In this document: piece after piece, positions 27,055 to 43,142 of the stretch
Layout: each line of letters opens with the position of its first letter
How positions within the stretch are numbered: position 1 is the first letter of the stretch
Assembly: GCF_007097365.1 (NCBI RefSeq)
Contig: NZ_VJZR01000003.1
Location: 347,843 to 411,842, forward strand
DNA: 64,000 nucleotides
From: Flavobacterium franklandianum
GTDB taxonomy: Bacteria; Bacteroidota; Bacteroidia; Flavobacteriales; Flavobacteriaceae
Direction of reading: 5' to 3'
The notes under the pieces: model-generated
Told to the model about the DNA's origin: nothing
The model's input: the letters and a program-made list of their open reading frames with translations, nothing else
Database searches by the model: none
Program-made: the position numbers and the translations under genes

Positions 27055-29649
27055 ATGCAAAGACTCGTATATATTCTGTTTTTAGGTTTGTTGGCAACTT
27101 CAATTAGTGCCCAGCAGTATAAAAAACATACTTTAACGAAGGGCAAATTAGCTATAGATTTATCACAAGGAATTTTAAATATAATTCCTCTTACGGATAA
27201 ATCAATACGAGTACAATATGAAATTGGAAATACAAAAGAAGTTCAAGAGTTTGTATTTATCAACAAACCCAATCTGCCAAGTTTTGCATTTAAAGAAGAC
27301 GCAACAAGTTTAAAATTCATCACAAAAGCGATAATAGTAGCATTCGATAAAAAAACAGGAGTGCTTCAGTATAGCGATAAATCTGGAAAAGTTTTCCTTA
27401 GTGAAAAGGCAAATTCAAGGTTGATGAAACCCAGTACCATTATGGGTGAACCTTGTTTTGTAGCTGAACTAGCCTTTGAATCCCCTCAAGATGAATACTT
27501 GTTTGGACTCGGGCAATTTCAAGATGGTTTTTATAATTTAAAAAATAGTACTCGAAAGTTAATTCAAGTGAATTCACAAATTGCTATTCCATTTTTGGTT
27601 TCTAATAAAGGCTATGGTTTATTATGGCACCAATATGGTTTGACTTATTTTAACCCAAGTAATCAAAATATTGCTTTATCTAAAAATGATACAAAAGAAG
27701 GTGAAAAACGCGAAGCCGAAGTTACAACCACAACTGGCACACAGCGAGTATCTCAACAGCAAGCAGTTTATTCTGGTAGTTTTTCAGTAGCTAAAGACGG
27801 TGAATATTCTGTAATGCTTGATCTTGGAGACATGGATAGCCGCCATTTAGTAATTATTGACGATATCGATGTAATCAATCAATCAAATTTATGGTTGCCG
27901 CCAGCAGTAAGTAAATTAGTTCAATTAAAAGCGGGAGAACATACTGTAAAAGTGGTTTGCAAAGCGAGTAACACGCCTTCTCTTAGTTTAAAACTTTCTA
28001 ATAATGAAACCGTTTTCAATTCGCCTAATGCCAAATCACTAGATTATGTTGTTTTTGCAGGAAAAGATACAGACGAAATTATTGCCACTTACCGCAATCT
28101 GACTGGTAATGTACCGATGTTGCCTAAATGGGCCTTTGGGTTTTGGCAATGTCGCGAGCGATACACTTCTGGAGAGCATTTGGTTTCTACTCTTAAAGAA
28201 TTTAGAAAGCGTAATTTACCTGTGGATGTTATTGTACAGGACTGGCAATATTGGGGAAAATATGGATGGGGAGTGCCTAAATTTGATGAAACACATTATC
28301 CTGAACCAGAAAAATTTATAAAAGAAATTCATGATTTGAATGCTCATTTTTCGGTTTCGGTTTGGGAAAATTTGAACAAAGAATCTGAAATCGCCAAGGA
28401 ATATGTATCTAAAAATTTGTTTATAAAAGATAGTCCTTGGATTGATATTTATAATCCAGAAGCCCAAAAGACTCATTGGAACGCGCTCGATAAAAATTTA
28501 TTTGCTCTGGGTGTAGATTCTTGGTGGATGGATGCAACGGAGCCTGAAAATGATGCCCTAAGAGGCAAACAAACCTATTTTGGGTTGGGTGATTTTTACC
28601 GTTTGACGTATCCGTTATTTGTTAGCAAAGCCGTTTATGAAGGACAAAGAAATACCAATCCAGACAAGAGAGTTGCCATTCTAACTCGTTCCGCCTTTTT
28701 GGGACAGCAACGTTACGCCACTATTAATTGGTCGGGAGATATTGGCTGGGACTGGGATGCATACAAACGTCAAATAGTTGCTGGTTTAAATTATAATCTT
28801 ACCGGAATGCCTTATTGGACTACTGATATAGGTGGTTTTTTCCGTCCTGGTAAAGGGCAATATACTGATGAAAAGTATCACGAAATACTAACTCGTTGGT
28901 TTCAATGGGGAGCTTTCAACCCAATATTTCGTATTCACGGATATCAAACAGAAACGGAACCTTGGAAATATGGCGAAAAAGTAGAGAATAATATGCGTAC
29001 TATGATGAATCTTAGATACCAATTAATGCCTTATATCTATTCAGAAGCTTGGCAAATATCTAAGAATAATTCGACTTTGATGAGATCCCTAATTATGGAC
29101 TTCAATGATGACACAACCGCAGTGAGTCAAGCCTATCAATATATGTTTGGAAAAGCGTTTTTGATAGCGCCAGTGACAGCACCTGATGTTACCAATTGGA
29201 ATGTTTATTTACCAAAACAAAACGCTTGGTATGATTTCTGGACGGGCAAAAAATTTGAAGGAGGTCAAACTATAGCAACTCCAGCTCCATTAGATAAAAT
29301 ACCAGTTTTTGTAAAAGAAGGTTCAATTGTACCGATGGGAAATGTAGTTCAAAGCACTCAAACAAAACAAGACGAACTTGAAATTCGGGTTTATACTGGT
29401 AAGGATGCGTCTTTTTCCCTATACAATGACGAAGGCGATAATTACAACTATGAAAAAGGAGAGCATATTGAAATTACTATGACTTGGAATGAAAAGAATC
29501 AAAGTTTAACTATTGGAAATCAAATAGGTAACTATAAAGATCAAATAGACACATATACTATGAATATCAAATGGATAACAGGAAATCAAAATGATACTGT
29601 TGCCAAATCCATAAAATATAGTGGTAAAAAAGTAGTCATAAAAAAGTAG
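27055..29649 (+). CDS. GH31 alpha-xylosidase-type glycosidase with PA14-like insert
   Basis: 864 residues with a signal peptide ending SISAQ. N-terminal GH31 beta-sandwich, an inserted PA14-like beta domain at about 225-335 (YSGSFSVAKDGEYSVMLDL, LKAGEHTVKVV), then the catalytic barrel with nucleophile Asp493 (WWMDATEPEN) and acid/base Asp562 (NWSGDIGWDW), and C-terminal beta domains. A PA14 insert at this point is known in alpha-xylosidases acting on xyloglucan oligosaccharides. In a xylan cluster the substrate may be alpha-xylose or alpha-galactose on arabinoxylan side chains. Family is firm; specificity is open. Confidence 0.92.
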   Translation: MQRLVYILFLGLLATSISAQQYKKHTLTKGKLAIDLSQGILNIIPLTDKSIRVQYEIGNTKEVQEFVFINKPNLPSFAFKEDATSLKFITKAIIVAFDKKTGVLQYSDKSGKVFLSEKANSRLMKPSTIMGEPCFVAELAFESPQDEYLFGLGQFQDGFYNLKNSTRKLIQVNSQIAIPFLVSNKGYGLLWHQYGLTYFNPSNQNIALSKNDTKEGEKREAEVTTTTGTQRVSQQQAVYSGSFSVAKDGEYSVMLDLGDMDSRHLVIIDDIDVINQSNLWLPPAVSKLVQLKAGEHTVKVVCKASNTPSLSLKLSNNETVFNSPNAKSLDYVVFAGKDTDEIIATYRNLTGNVPMLPKWAFGFWQCRERYTSGEHLVSTLKEFRKRNLPVDVIVQDWQYWGKYGWGVPKFDETHYPEPEKFIKEIHDLNAHFSVSVWENLNKESEIAKEYVSKNLFIKDSPWIDIYNPEAQKTHWNALDKNLFALGVDSWWMDATEPENDALRGKQTYFGLGDFYRLTYPLFVSKAVYEGQRNTNPDKRVAILTRSAFLGQQRYATINWSGDIGWDWDAYKRQIVAGLNYNLTGMPYWTTDIGGFFRPGKGQYTDEKYHEILTRWFQWGAFNPIFRIHGYQTETEPWKYGEKVENNMRTMMNLRYQLMPYIYSEAWQISKNNSTLMRSLIMDFNDDTTAVSQAYQYMFGKAFLIAPVTAPDVTNWNVYLPKQNAWYDFWTGKKFEGGQTIATPAPLDKIPVFVKEGSIVPMGNVVQSTQTKQDELEIRVYTGKDASFSLYNDEGDNYNYEKGEHIEITMTWNEKNQSLTIGNQIGNYKDQIDTYTMNIKWITGNQNDTVAKSIKYSGKKVVIKK

Positions 29650-29731
29650 TTTTTAACAAAAATAAATCCGATCGAAATGCTACACAAAAGAGTAACAAGA
29701 AAGAAATGCTATTAACCAAACTTTATAAATT

Positions 29732-30694
29732 ATGAAATTAAAAACCAAGATTCTATTTGTATTAATGTGTTGTTTGTCGATGATTGAAATTACAGCACAA
29801 AACCCTATAATTAGTCATATTTTTACTGCCGACCCATCTCCAATTGTACATAAAGGTACACTGTATTTATATACGGGACATGATGTAGCCACTGAAGCAG
29901 ACACCAATTATAAAATGGCAGATTGGCATGTGTTTTCTACAAAGGATATGGCAACCTGGAAAGATCACGGAGCGCCACTTTCTCCAAGCACCTTTTCTTG
30001 GGCAACTGGCGATGCTTATGCAGCACAGTGTATCGAGAGAAATGGAAAGTTTTACTGGTTTGTTTCTACATTTCATAAAGAAGATGCCAATAGTAAAGGT
30101 GGAGCTGCAATTGGAGTAGCAGTTTCAGACAGTCCAACAGGTCCTTTTAAAGACGCTATTGGAAAAGCTCTTGTAGTAAATGAAATGACTACAGACATGA
30201 AACATTCATGGGATGATATTGACCCTACAGTATTTGTTGATGATGATGGGCAAGCCTATTTATTTTGGGGACATTCAAGCTGCAAATGGGTTAAACTTAA
30301 AAAAAATATGATAGAAATGGATGGAGCTATTACTACTTTCAAGCCCAAAAATTATATCGAAGGCCCTTGGGTTTATAAAAGAAAAAATCTTTACTATTTA
30401 GTTTATCCTGGTGCTGGTACTAAACCAGAAATGATAGAATATTGTACCGCAACAAACATTGCAGGGCCATGGACTTATCAGGGGATTATTCAGGACAATG
30501 TAAAAAATAGTTTTACTACACATCCTGGTATTATTGATTACAAGGGCAAATCATACTTTTTTTACCATAATGGAAGTTTGCCTACAGGTGGTAGTTATAG
30601 ACGTTCTGTTTGTGTTGATTATATGTATTACAATGAAGATGGTACAATTCAAAAAATAATACAAACCACAGAAGGGGTAAGTAAAATCAAATAA
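29732..30694 (+). CDS. GH43 exo-glycosidase (xylosidase/arabinofuranosidase), single domain
   Basis: 320 residues with a signal peptide ending EITAQ. Catalytic triad: Asp34 (FTADPSP), Asp164 (DDIDPTV), Glu210 (IEGPWV). There is no accessory module. It is the closest relative in the window of the lipoprotein GH43 at 6715 (shared WATGDAYAAQ/WAKGDAWAAQ, VSDSPTGPFKDA and RRSVCVD blocks), but has Spase I-type export instead of a lipobox. It probably trims xylose or arabinose from arabinoxylan oligosaccharides in the periplasm. It lies 82 bp after GH31 and 31 bp before the next GH43. Confidence 0.9.
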   Translation: MKLKTKILFVLMCCLSMIEITAQNPIISHIFTADPSPIVHKGTLYLYTGHDVATEADTNYKMADWHVFSTKDMATWKDHGAPLSPSTFSWATGDAYAAQCIERNGKFYWFVSTFHKEDANSKGGAAIGVAVSDSPTGPFKDAIGKALVVNEMTTDMKHSWDDIDPTVFVDDDGQAYLFWGHSSCKWVKLKKNMIEMDGAITTFKPKNYIEGPWVYKRKNLYYLVYPGAGTKPEMIEYCTATNIAGPWTYQGIIQDNVKNSFTTHPGIIDYKGKSYFFYHNGSLPTGGSYRRSVCVDYMYYNEDGTIQKIIQTTEGVSKIK

Positions 30695-30725
30695 AAAACA
30701 CACCGTAATTTAAAAATATCATCTA

Positions 30726-32297
30726 ATGAAAAATAAAATCATATTCATCTTTTACATCTTAATTTCGCAAACGGTTGCATATTCTCAAGAAAATAAAGCT
30801 AAAAATCCATTGATTTATGCAGATGTTCCTGATTTATCGATGGTTAGAGTTGGTGACACCTACTATATGAGCAGTACAACAATGCACGTTAATCCGGGTG
30901 TTCCAATTATGAAATCTACTGATTTAGTCAATTGGAAGCTTGTTAATTATGCTTATGAAACATTAGAAGACAACGATGATAGACTCAATTTAGACAATGG
31001 AAAAAATGATTATGGTAGAGGTTCGTGGGCTAGTTGTTTGCGCTTTCATGAAGGACTTTATTACCTAAGTACTTTTTCAGGAACAACGGGTAAAACATAC
31101 ATTTATTCAACAAAAAATATAGAAAAAGGACCTTGGAAAAAGATAGTTTTAAATAGCTCTTACCACGATCATTCTATTCTTTTTGATGATGATGGCAAAA
31201 TTTATATGGTTTGGGGAGCTGGAAAACTTGAAATAATAGAGCTGAACAAGGATCTTTCAGGTGTAAAAGAAGAAACTAAAAGAGTTTTGATAGAAAACGC
31301 CAGTGCTCCTGCAGGTGATAATATTATGCTAAATTCTGAAGGTTCTCAACTTTTTAAAGTTAATGGAAAATATTATTTATTCAATATTTGTTGGCCACGA
31401 GGAGGAATGCGTACAGTAATTATTCACCGTGCCGATAACATCAATGGCTCATGGGAAGGAAAAGTTGGATTACAAGATCAAGGTGTTGCACAAGGTGGAC
31501 TTATCGACACTCCAGATGGCAGATGGTTTTCTTATTTATTTAGAGACGCTGGAGGTGTAGGGCGTATTCCTTATTTGGTTCCAGTCAAATGGGAAAAGGA
31601 TTGGCCAATTTTAGGTGATAACGGAAAAGTGTCAGAAACTTTAGACTTGCCTGCCAGCAAAGGATTAATTCCTGGAATTGTAAATTCCGATGAATTTAAT
31701 CGTAAAAAAGGAGATGCAGCTTTGCCTTTAGTTTGGCAATGGAATCATAATCCAGATAATTCGCTTTGGTCCGTTAGAGAAAGAAAAGGCTATTTAAGAT
31801 TAAAAACAGCTAGAATAGACAGCAGTTTTGTTCAAGCTAAAAACACGTTGACACAAAGAACCTTTGGGCCAGAAAGTTCAGCAGCTACGCTTATTGAAGT
31901 ATCTAAAATGAAAGAAGGAGACCTTGCAGGACTTTCTTTGTTACAAAAGGAATATGGATTTATAGCTGTAAAAATTGAAAACGGGTCTAGGAAAATTGTA
32001 ATGATTGAAGCAGCAAAAGGCATTCCTAAAGAAGTTGCAAGTGTACCATTAAATCAAGACAAAGTATATTTTAAAGCAGAATGTGATTTTAAAAACAAAG
32101 CCGATAAAGGAAAGTTTTATTACAGCCTAGACGGTAATAAATGGGTTGCTATTGGAAGCACAATAAAATTGCCTTATACACTTCCTCATTTTATGGGGTA
32201 CCGTTTTGGGTTATTTAATTATGCCACAAAAAATGTGGGTGGTTTTGCAGATTTTGATTATTTCCATATTAATGGACAAATTTCAAAAACGAATTAG
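30726..32297 (+). CDS. GH43 arabinofuranosidase/xylosidase with C-terminal beta-sandwich
   Basis: 523 residues with a signal peptide ending AYSQ. The N-terminal propeller (about 27-310) has Asp36 (ADVPDLSM), Asp148 (YHDHSILFDDDG) and Glu205 (NSEGSQLF). A C-terminal concanavalin-like sandwich (about 325-520) begins DEFNRKKGDAALPLVWQWNHNP and is typical of larger GH43 xylosidases and arabinofuranosidases, where it helps shape the pocket. It differs in motif style from the paralogs at 6715, 29732 and 49974. The context suggests release of arabinose substituents from decorated xylan. Confidence 0.9.
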   Translation: MKNKIIFIFYILISQTVAYSQENKAKNPLIYADVPDLSMVRVGDTYYMSSTTMHVNPGVPIMKSTDLVNWKLVNYAYETLEDNDDRLNLDNGKNDYGRGSWASCLRFHEGLYYLSTFSGTTGKTYIYSTKNIEKGPWKKIVLNSSYHDHSILFDDDGKIYMVWGAGKLEIIELNKDLSGVKEETKRVLIENASAPAGDNIMLNSEGSQLFKVNGKYYLFNICWPRGGMRTVIIHRADNINGSWEGKVGLQDQGVAQGGLIDTPDGRWFSYLFRDAGGVGRIPYLVPVKWEKDWPILGDNGKVSETLDLPASKGLIPGIVNSDEFNRKKGDAALPLVWQWNHNPDNSLWSVRERKGYLRLKTARIDSSFVQAKNTLTQRTFGPESSAATLIEVSKMKEGDLAGLSLLQKEYGFIAVKIENGSRKIVMIEAAKGIPKEVASVPLNQDKVYFKAECDFKNKADKGKFYYSLDGNKWVAIGSTIKLPYTLPHFMGYRFGLFNYATKNVGGFADFDYFHINGQISKTN

Positions 32298-32355
32298 TTC
32301 ATGGCTTCATTTCTTAAAAAAAACTTAATTGTTAAATTTAATTCTATTAAAAATC

Positions 32356-34950
32356 ATGAAAATTAAACATCTATTTTTCTTAAGTCTATTTTCAATATTT
32401 AGCATAACTGCTCAGCAATTTCCTTATCAAAATCCATCTTTGAGTTCAGAAGAACGAGCCAAAGATTTAATTTCAAGATTAACACTTGAAGAGAAAGCAG
32501 CATTAATGTGCGATCAAAGTGATGCTGTACCAAGACTTGGAATTAAAAAATTCAATTGGTGGAGTGAAGCCTTGCACGGTTATGCAAATAATGATAATGT
32601 AACGGTTTTTCCAGAACCTATTGGTATGGCAGCCTCGTTTGATGATCAATTATTGTATCGTGTTTTTGATGCTGTTTCAGATGAAGCTCGCGCAAAATAC
32701 AATCAATGGACACAAAATGGTAATGAGAATAAACGTTTTTTGAGCCTTTCTGTTTGGACTCCAAACGTAAATATTTTTAGAGATCCTCGCTGGGGTCGTG
32801 GTCAAGAAACCTATGGTGAAGATCCTTACCTTACTTCTAGAATGGGAATTTCAGTCGTTAAAGGGTTACAAGGTCCAGCAGATGCTAAATACCGTAAACT
32901 TTTAGCCTGTGCAAAACACTTTGCTGTTCACTCCGGACCTGAATGGAGCAGACATGAATTGAATCTAAACAATGTAAATCCTAGAGAATTATACGAAACC
33001 TACTTGCCCGCATTTAAAGCATTAGTACAAGATGCCGATGTTCGCCAAGTAATGTGTGCCTATCAACGTCTTGACGATGAACCTTGTTGTAGCAATACTC
33101 GATTATTGCAACGTATTCTTCGTGATGAATGGGGTTTTAAATACCTAGTAGTTTCAGATTGTGGAGCCGTAACTGATTTTTACACCACGCATAAAGTTTC
33201 ATCAGATGCGACACATGCAGCATCCAAAGCCGTTCTTGCAGGAACTGATGTAGAATGTGTTTGGGAGAAATATCCTTTTAAAAATTTGCCAGAAGCTGTT
33301 GCAAAAGATTTAATTAAAGAAGCCGATATTGATAAAAGTCTGCTTCGAGTTTTAATAGGCCGTTTTGATTTAGGCGAAATGGATGACGACGCGATTGTGC
33401 CTTGGACAAAAATCCCTGCATCAGTTCTTAACAGCAAAAAACACCAACAATTAACACTTGAAATGGCTCAAAAGTCAATGACGCTTTTGCAAAATAAGAA
33501 CAACGTTCTCCCTTTAAATAAAGCAACAAACAAAATTGCCATCATAGGTCCAAATGCTGATAATGAACCTATGTTATGGGGAAATTATAATGGAACGCCA
33601 GTTAAAACCATTACCATTAAAGACGGAATTGAATCAAAAATAGATTCGAAAAATATCTTTTATGATAAAGCCTGCGATTTAGTTGAAGATAAAGTAACTC
33701 AAACTTATTTTGACCAAATTTCATTTGAAGGGAAAAAAGGGATGAAAGCAACCTATTGGAATAATCCTAATAGAGAGGGGAATAGTGTTGCATCTCAGCA
33801 AATTGTAAATCCTATAAAAATGACTACTGCTGGTCAGCATGAGTTTGCTTCGGGAGTTAAACTGGAAGGATTTTCGGCAAAATATGAAACGGAATTTACA
33901 GCTAAAGCAAATGATATTCTTATTTTCAAAACGGGAGCAACCGGAGCTTTCGAATTGTTAATTAACGGGAAATCGACAGCAAAATACACGAATTGGCGAA
34001 CTGTTCCCGGGAATATCCCTTTTCCAGTTGAAGCTGGTAAGAAATATAAAATAGAAATTCTTTTTGCCCAGTCAAACAACTGGCAAGCCAATCTTGAATT
34101 CGATTTTGGAAAAGAATATGCTATAGATTTCAGTGCTTTAATCCAAAAATTAAAAGGTTTCGATACCGTAGTTTTTGCAGGTGGACTTTCTACTTTGCTT
34201 GAAGGCGAAGAAATGCCAGTTTCTTATCCCGGTTTTAAAGGTGGTGACCGAACCAATATCGATCTTCCGGCTGTTCAAAGAATGTGTTTAAAAGAGCTTA
34301 AAGCTGCGGGTAAAAAAGTGATTTTTGTAAACTGTTCCGGTTCTGCAATTGCTTTAACGCCCGAGACAGCAAGTTGCGATGCGATTTTACAGGCTTGGTA
34401 TCCAGGTGAAGCAGGAGGTCAGGCTGTTGCCGATGTGCTTTTTGGTGATTATAATCCTGCTGGGAAACTACCTATTTCATTTTATAAAAACTCAGAGAAA
34501 CTAGGTGATTTTGAAGATTATTCAATGAAAGGTCGCACGTATCGATACACAACAGATGTTTTATTTCCTTTTGGTTTTGGTTTAAGTTACTCTCAATTTA
34601 ATATTGGTTCAGGCAAATTGAGCAAGTCAACCATACAATCGAATGAAAATACGCAGTTAAGTTTTCCAATAGAAAATAGCAGCAAACGTGATGGAACAGA
34701 GATTGTTCAGGTATATGTTCGAAAATTAAATGATCCCGATGGGCCTTTAAAAACCTTGAAAGCGTTTAAACGAATTGATTTAAAAGCAGGTGAAAAACAA
34801 AATATAACTATCGATTTACCTGCTTCTTCATTTGAATTTTATGATTCTAAAATTATAGGAATGAATGTAACTCCTGGAGAATATGAAGTTTATTATGGCA
34901 ACAGTTCGGATGCCAATGATTTAAAAATGACAAAAATCACAATTCAATAA
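32356..34950 (+). CDS. GH3 beta-xylosidase-type enzyme with PA14 insert
   Basis: 864 residues. ATG 32356 starts a proper signal peptide (SITAQ); the TTG 27 bp upstream is rejected. GH3 motifs: WWSEALHG, FPEPIGMAASFD, DPRWGRGQETYGEDPYL, ACAKHFAVHSGPEWSRH, and nucleophile Asp268 in VVSDCGAV. The (alpha/beta)6 domain carries a PA14-like insert at about 465-585 (KGMKATYWNN to YKIEILFAQ), then a fibronectin-III-like C-terminus (FGFGLSYSQF). The HEL and SDCGAV motifs match the xylosidase/arabinosidase branch. It probably removes xylose from the non-reducing ends of xylo-oligosaccharides. Confidence 0.92.
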   Translation: MKIKHLFFLSLFSIFSITAQQFPYQNPSLSSEERAKDLISRLTLEEKAALMCDQSDAVPRLGIKKFNWWSEALHGYANNDNVTVFPEPIGMAASFDDQLLYRVFDAVSDEARAKYNQWTQNGNENKRFLSLSVWTPNVNIFRDPRWGRGQETYGEDPYLTSRMGISVVKGLQGPADAKYRKLLACAKHFAVHSGPEWSRHELNLNNVNPRELYETYLPAFKALVQDADVRQVMCAYQRLDDEPCCSNTRLLQRILRDEWGFKYLVVSDCGAVTDFYTTHKVSSDATHAASKAVLAGTDVECVWEKYPFKNLPEAVAKDLIKEADIDKSLLRVLIGRFDLGEMDDDAIVPWTKIPASVLNSKKHQQLTLEMAQKSMTLLQNKNNVLPLNKATNKIAIIGPNADNEPMLWGNYNGTPVKTITIKDGIESKIDSKNIFYDKACDLVEDKVTQTYFDQISFEGKKGMKATYWNNPNREGNSVASQQIVNPIKMTTAGQHEFASGVKLEGFSAKYETEFTAKANDILIFKTGATGAFELLINGKSTAKYTNWRTVPGNIPFPVEAGKKYKIEILFAQSNNWQANLEFDFGKEYAIDFSALIQKLKGFDTVVFAGGLSTLLEGEEMPVSYPGFKGGDRTNIDLPAVQRMCLKELKAAGKKVIFVNCSGSAIALTPETASCDAILQAWYPGEAGGQAVADVLFGDYNPAGKLPISFYKNSEKLGDFEDYSMKGRTYRYTTDVLFPFGFGLSYSQFNIGSGKLSKSTIQSNENTQLSFPIENSSKRDGTEIVQVYVRKLNDPDGPLKTLKAFKRIDLKAGEKQNITIDLPASSFEFYDSKIIGMNVTPGEYEVYYGNSSDANDLKMTKITIQ

Positions 34951-35023
34951 GCATAACACAAGAAGCTTCGTAAAAAAAGTAAGCTGTAAAAGCCATAAGA
35001 TAATCCACTTAATGAATTTTTAA

Positions 35024-35947
35024 ATGAAAAAAGCAAATCAATATTTTCGTGATACAAATAAAACAAGGTTGCTCTTAATATGCTATTTTTTGTTTTTTTC
35101 GGTATTAATTCAGGCGCAAGAAATCATCAATTTATATCCTTCTAAAATTCCAAACTCAAAACCAACAGAGTTAAAAGAGTCGGGAATTGGAATGTATAAG
35201 GATGTAACCATTCCAACACTTGAATATTTTAAACCCAATGCTGAAAAAGCTTCGGGAGCAGCCGTAATTATTGTGCCAGGAGGCGGCTATTCAGTTGTGG
35301 TTTACAATGGAGAAGGAGTAAGTACAGCCAAAGCATTGGCAGAAAAAGGGATTGCAGCCTTTGTTCTTAAATATAGGTTGCCAAATGACGCGATAATGGT
35401 GGACAAAAAAATAGGTCCCTTGCAAGATGCACAACAAGCTATTAAACTAGTTAGAGATAATGCTGATAAATGGGGATTAGATAGAAATAAAATTGGTATT
35501 ATGGGCTTTTCCGCAGGCGGACATTTGGCTTCTACAGCAGCAACTCATTTTGAAAAATCTTATATTGATAATAAAGAAAACACTAGTTTGCGACCTGATT
35601 TTCAAATTTTAGTATATCCGGTTATAAGTATGACTAATGCTTTAACTCATGGAGGGTCAAGAGATAATCTGCTAGAAAAAAACCCAAGTAATGATGATAT
35701 CGATTTGTTTTCAAATGAATTACAGGTTAAGTCTAATACGCCCCTGGCATATCTGACGCATACTGCAGATGATACTACAGTAGATGTTGATAACAGTATT
35801 CAGTATTTTGAAAAACTAAGACATAATAAAGTAGATGCCGAAATGCACATTTATCCAAAAGGAGGTCATGGATTTATTTTTAAACACGCGGGTTGGATAA
35901 CTCCATTATTAGACTGGATGAAGAGAAATCAATTCATTAAAGAGTAA
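35024..35947 (+). CDS. Aes-like alpha/beta-hydrolase, probable carbohydrate esterase
   Basis: 307 residues. N-terminal hydrophobic stretch (about 16-32, ending IQAQ) gives export. Alpha/beta-hydrolase features: oxyanion loop IIVPGGGYS (82-90), nucleophile Ser163 in GFSAGGH, Asp249/Asp250 region (THTADD), and His282 in GGHGF. This family includes acetyl or glucuronoyl-type esterases often annotated as xylanase-associated; the exact acyl group is not determinable. It precedes three CE1-like esterase genes and follows GH3 by 73 bp. Confidence 0.82.
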   Translation: MKKANQYFRDTNKTRLLLICYFLFFSVLIQAQEIINLYPSKIPNSKPTELKESGIGMYKDVTIPTLEYFKPNAEKASGAAVIIVPGGGYSVVVYNGEGVSTAKALAEKGIAAFVLKYRLPNDAIMVDKKIGPLQDAQQAIKLVRDNADKWGLDRNKIGIMGFSAGGHLASTAATHFEKSYIDNKENTSLRPDFQILVYPVISMTNALTHGGSRDNLLEKNPSNDDIDLFSNELQVKSNTPLAYLTHTADDTTVDVDNSIQYFEKLRHNKVDAEMHIYPKGGHGFIFKHAGWITPLLDWMKRNQFIKE

Positions 35948-35965
35948 CGTTTTTTAACTATCTAA

Positions 35966-37099
<1,134 letters not shown>

Positions 37100-37107
37100 A
37101 TAATAAA

Positions 37108-39344
<2,237 letters not shown>

Positions 39345-39368
39345 AAACAAATTTATAAATTAATAAAA

Positions 39369-43001
<3,633 letters not shown>

Positions 43002-43012
43002 GGATTAAGGTA

Positions 43013-43041
43013 ACTATTCATGGCTAAACATGATGAATAGT
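43013..43041 (+). terminator. Weak hairpin between CE1 unit 5 and GH9
   Basis: ACTATTCAT and ATGAATAGT form a 9-bp stem with an 11-nt loop, 11 bp after the stop; no T-run follows. The 141-bp spacer here is the largest between 41877 and 51338, so a transcript boundary or attenuation point is possible. Confidence 0.35.
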
Positions 43042-43142
43042 ATCTGATGATGGATTGGTATTTGGTTGAAAAGAAATAGTACAAGCAAATAAATTTACCA
43101 TCACACAACTAGTTATTTAATTTAATAAATAAAATATAAATT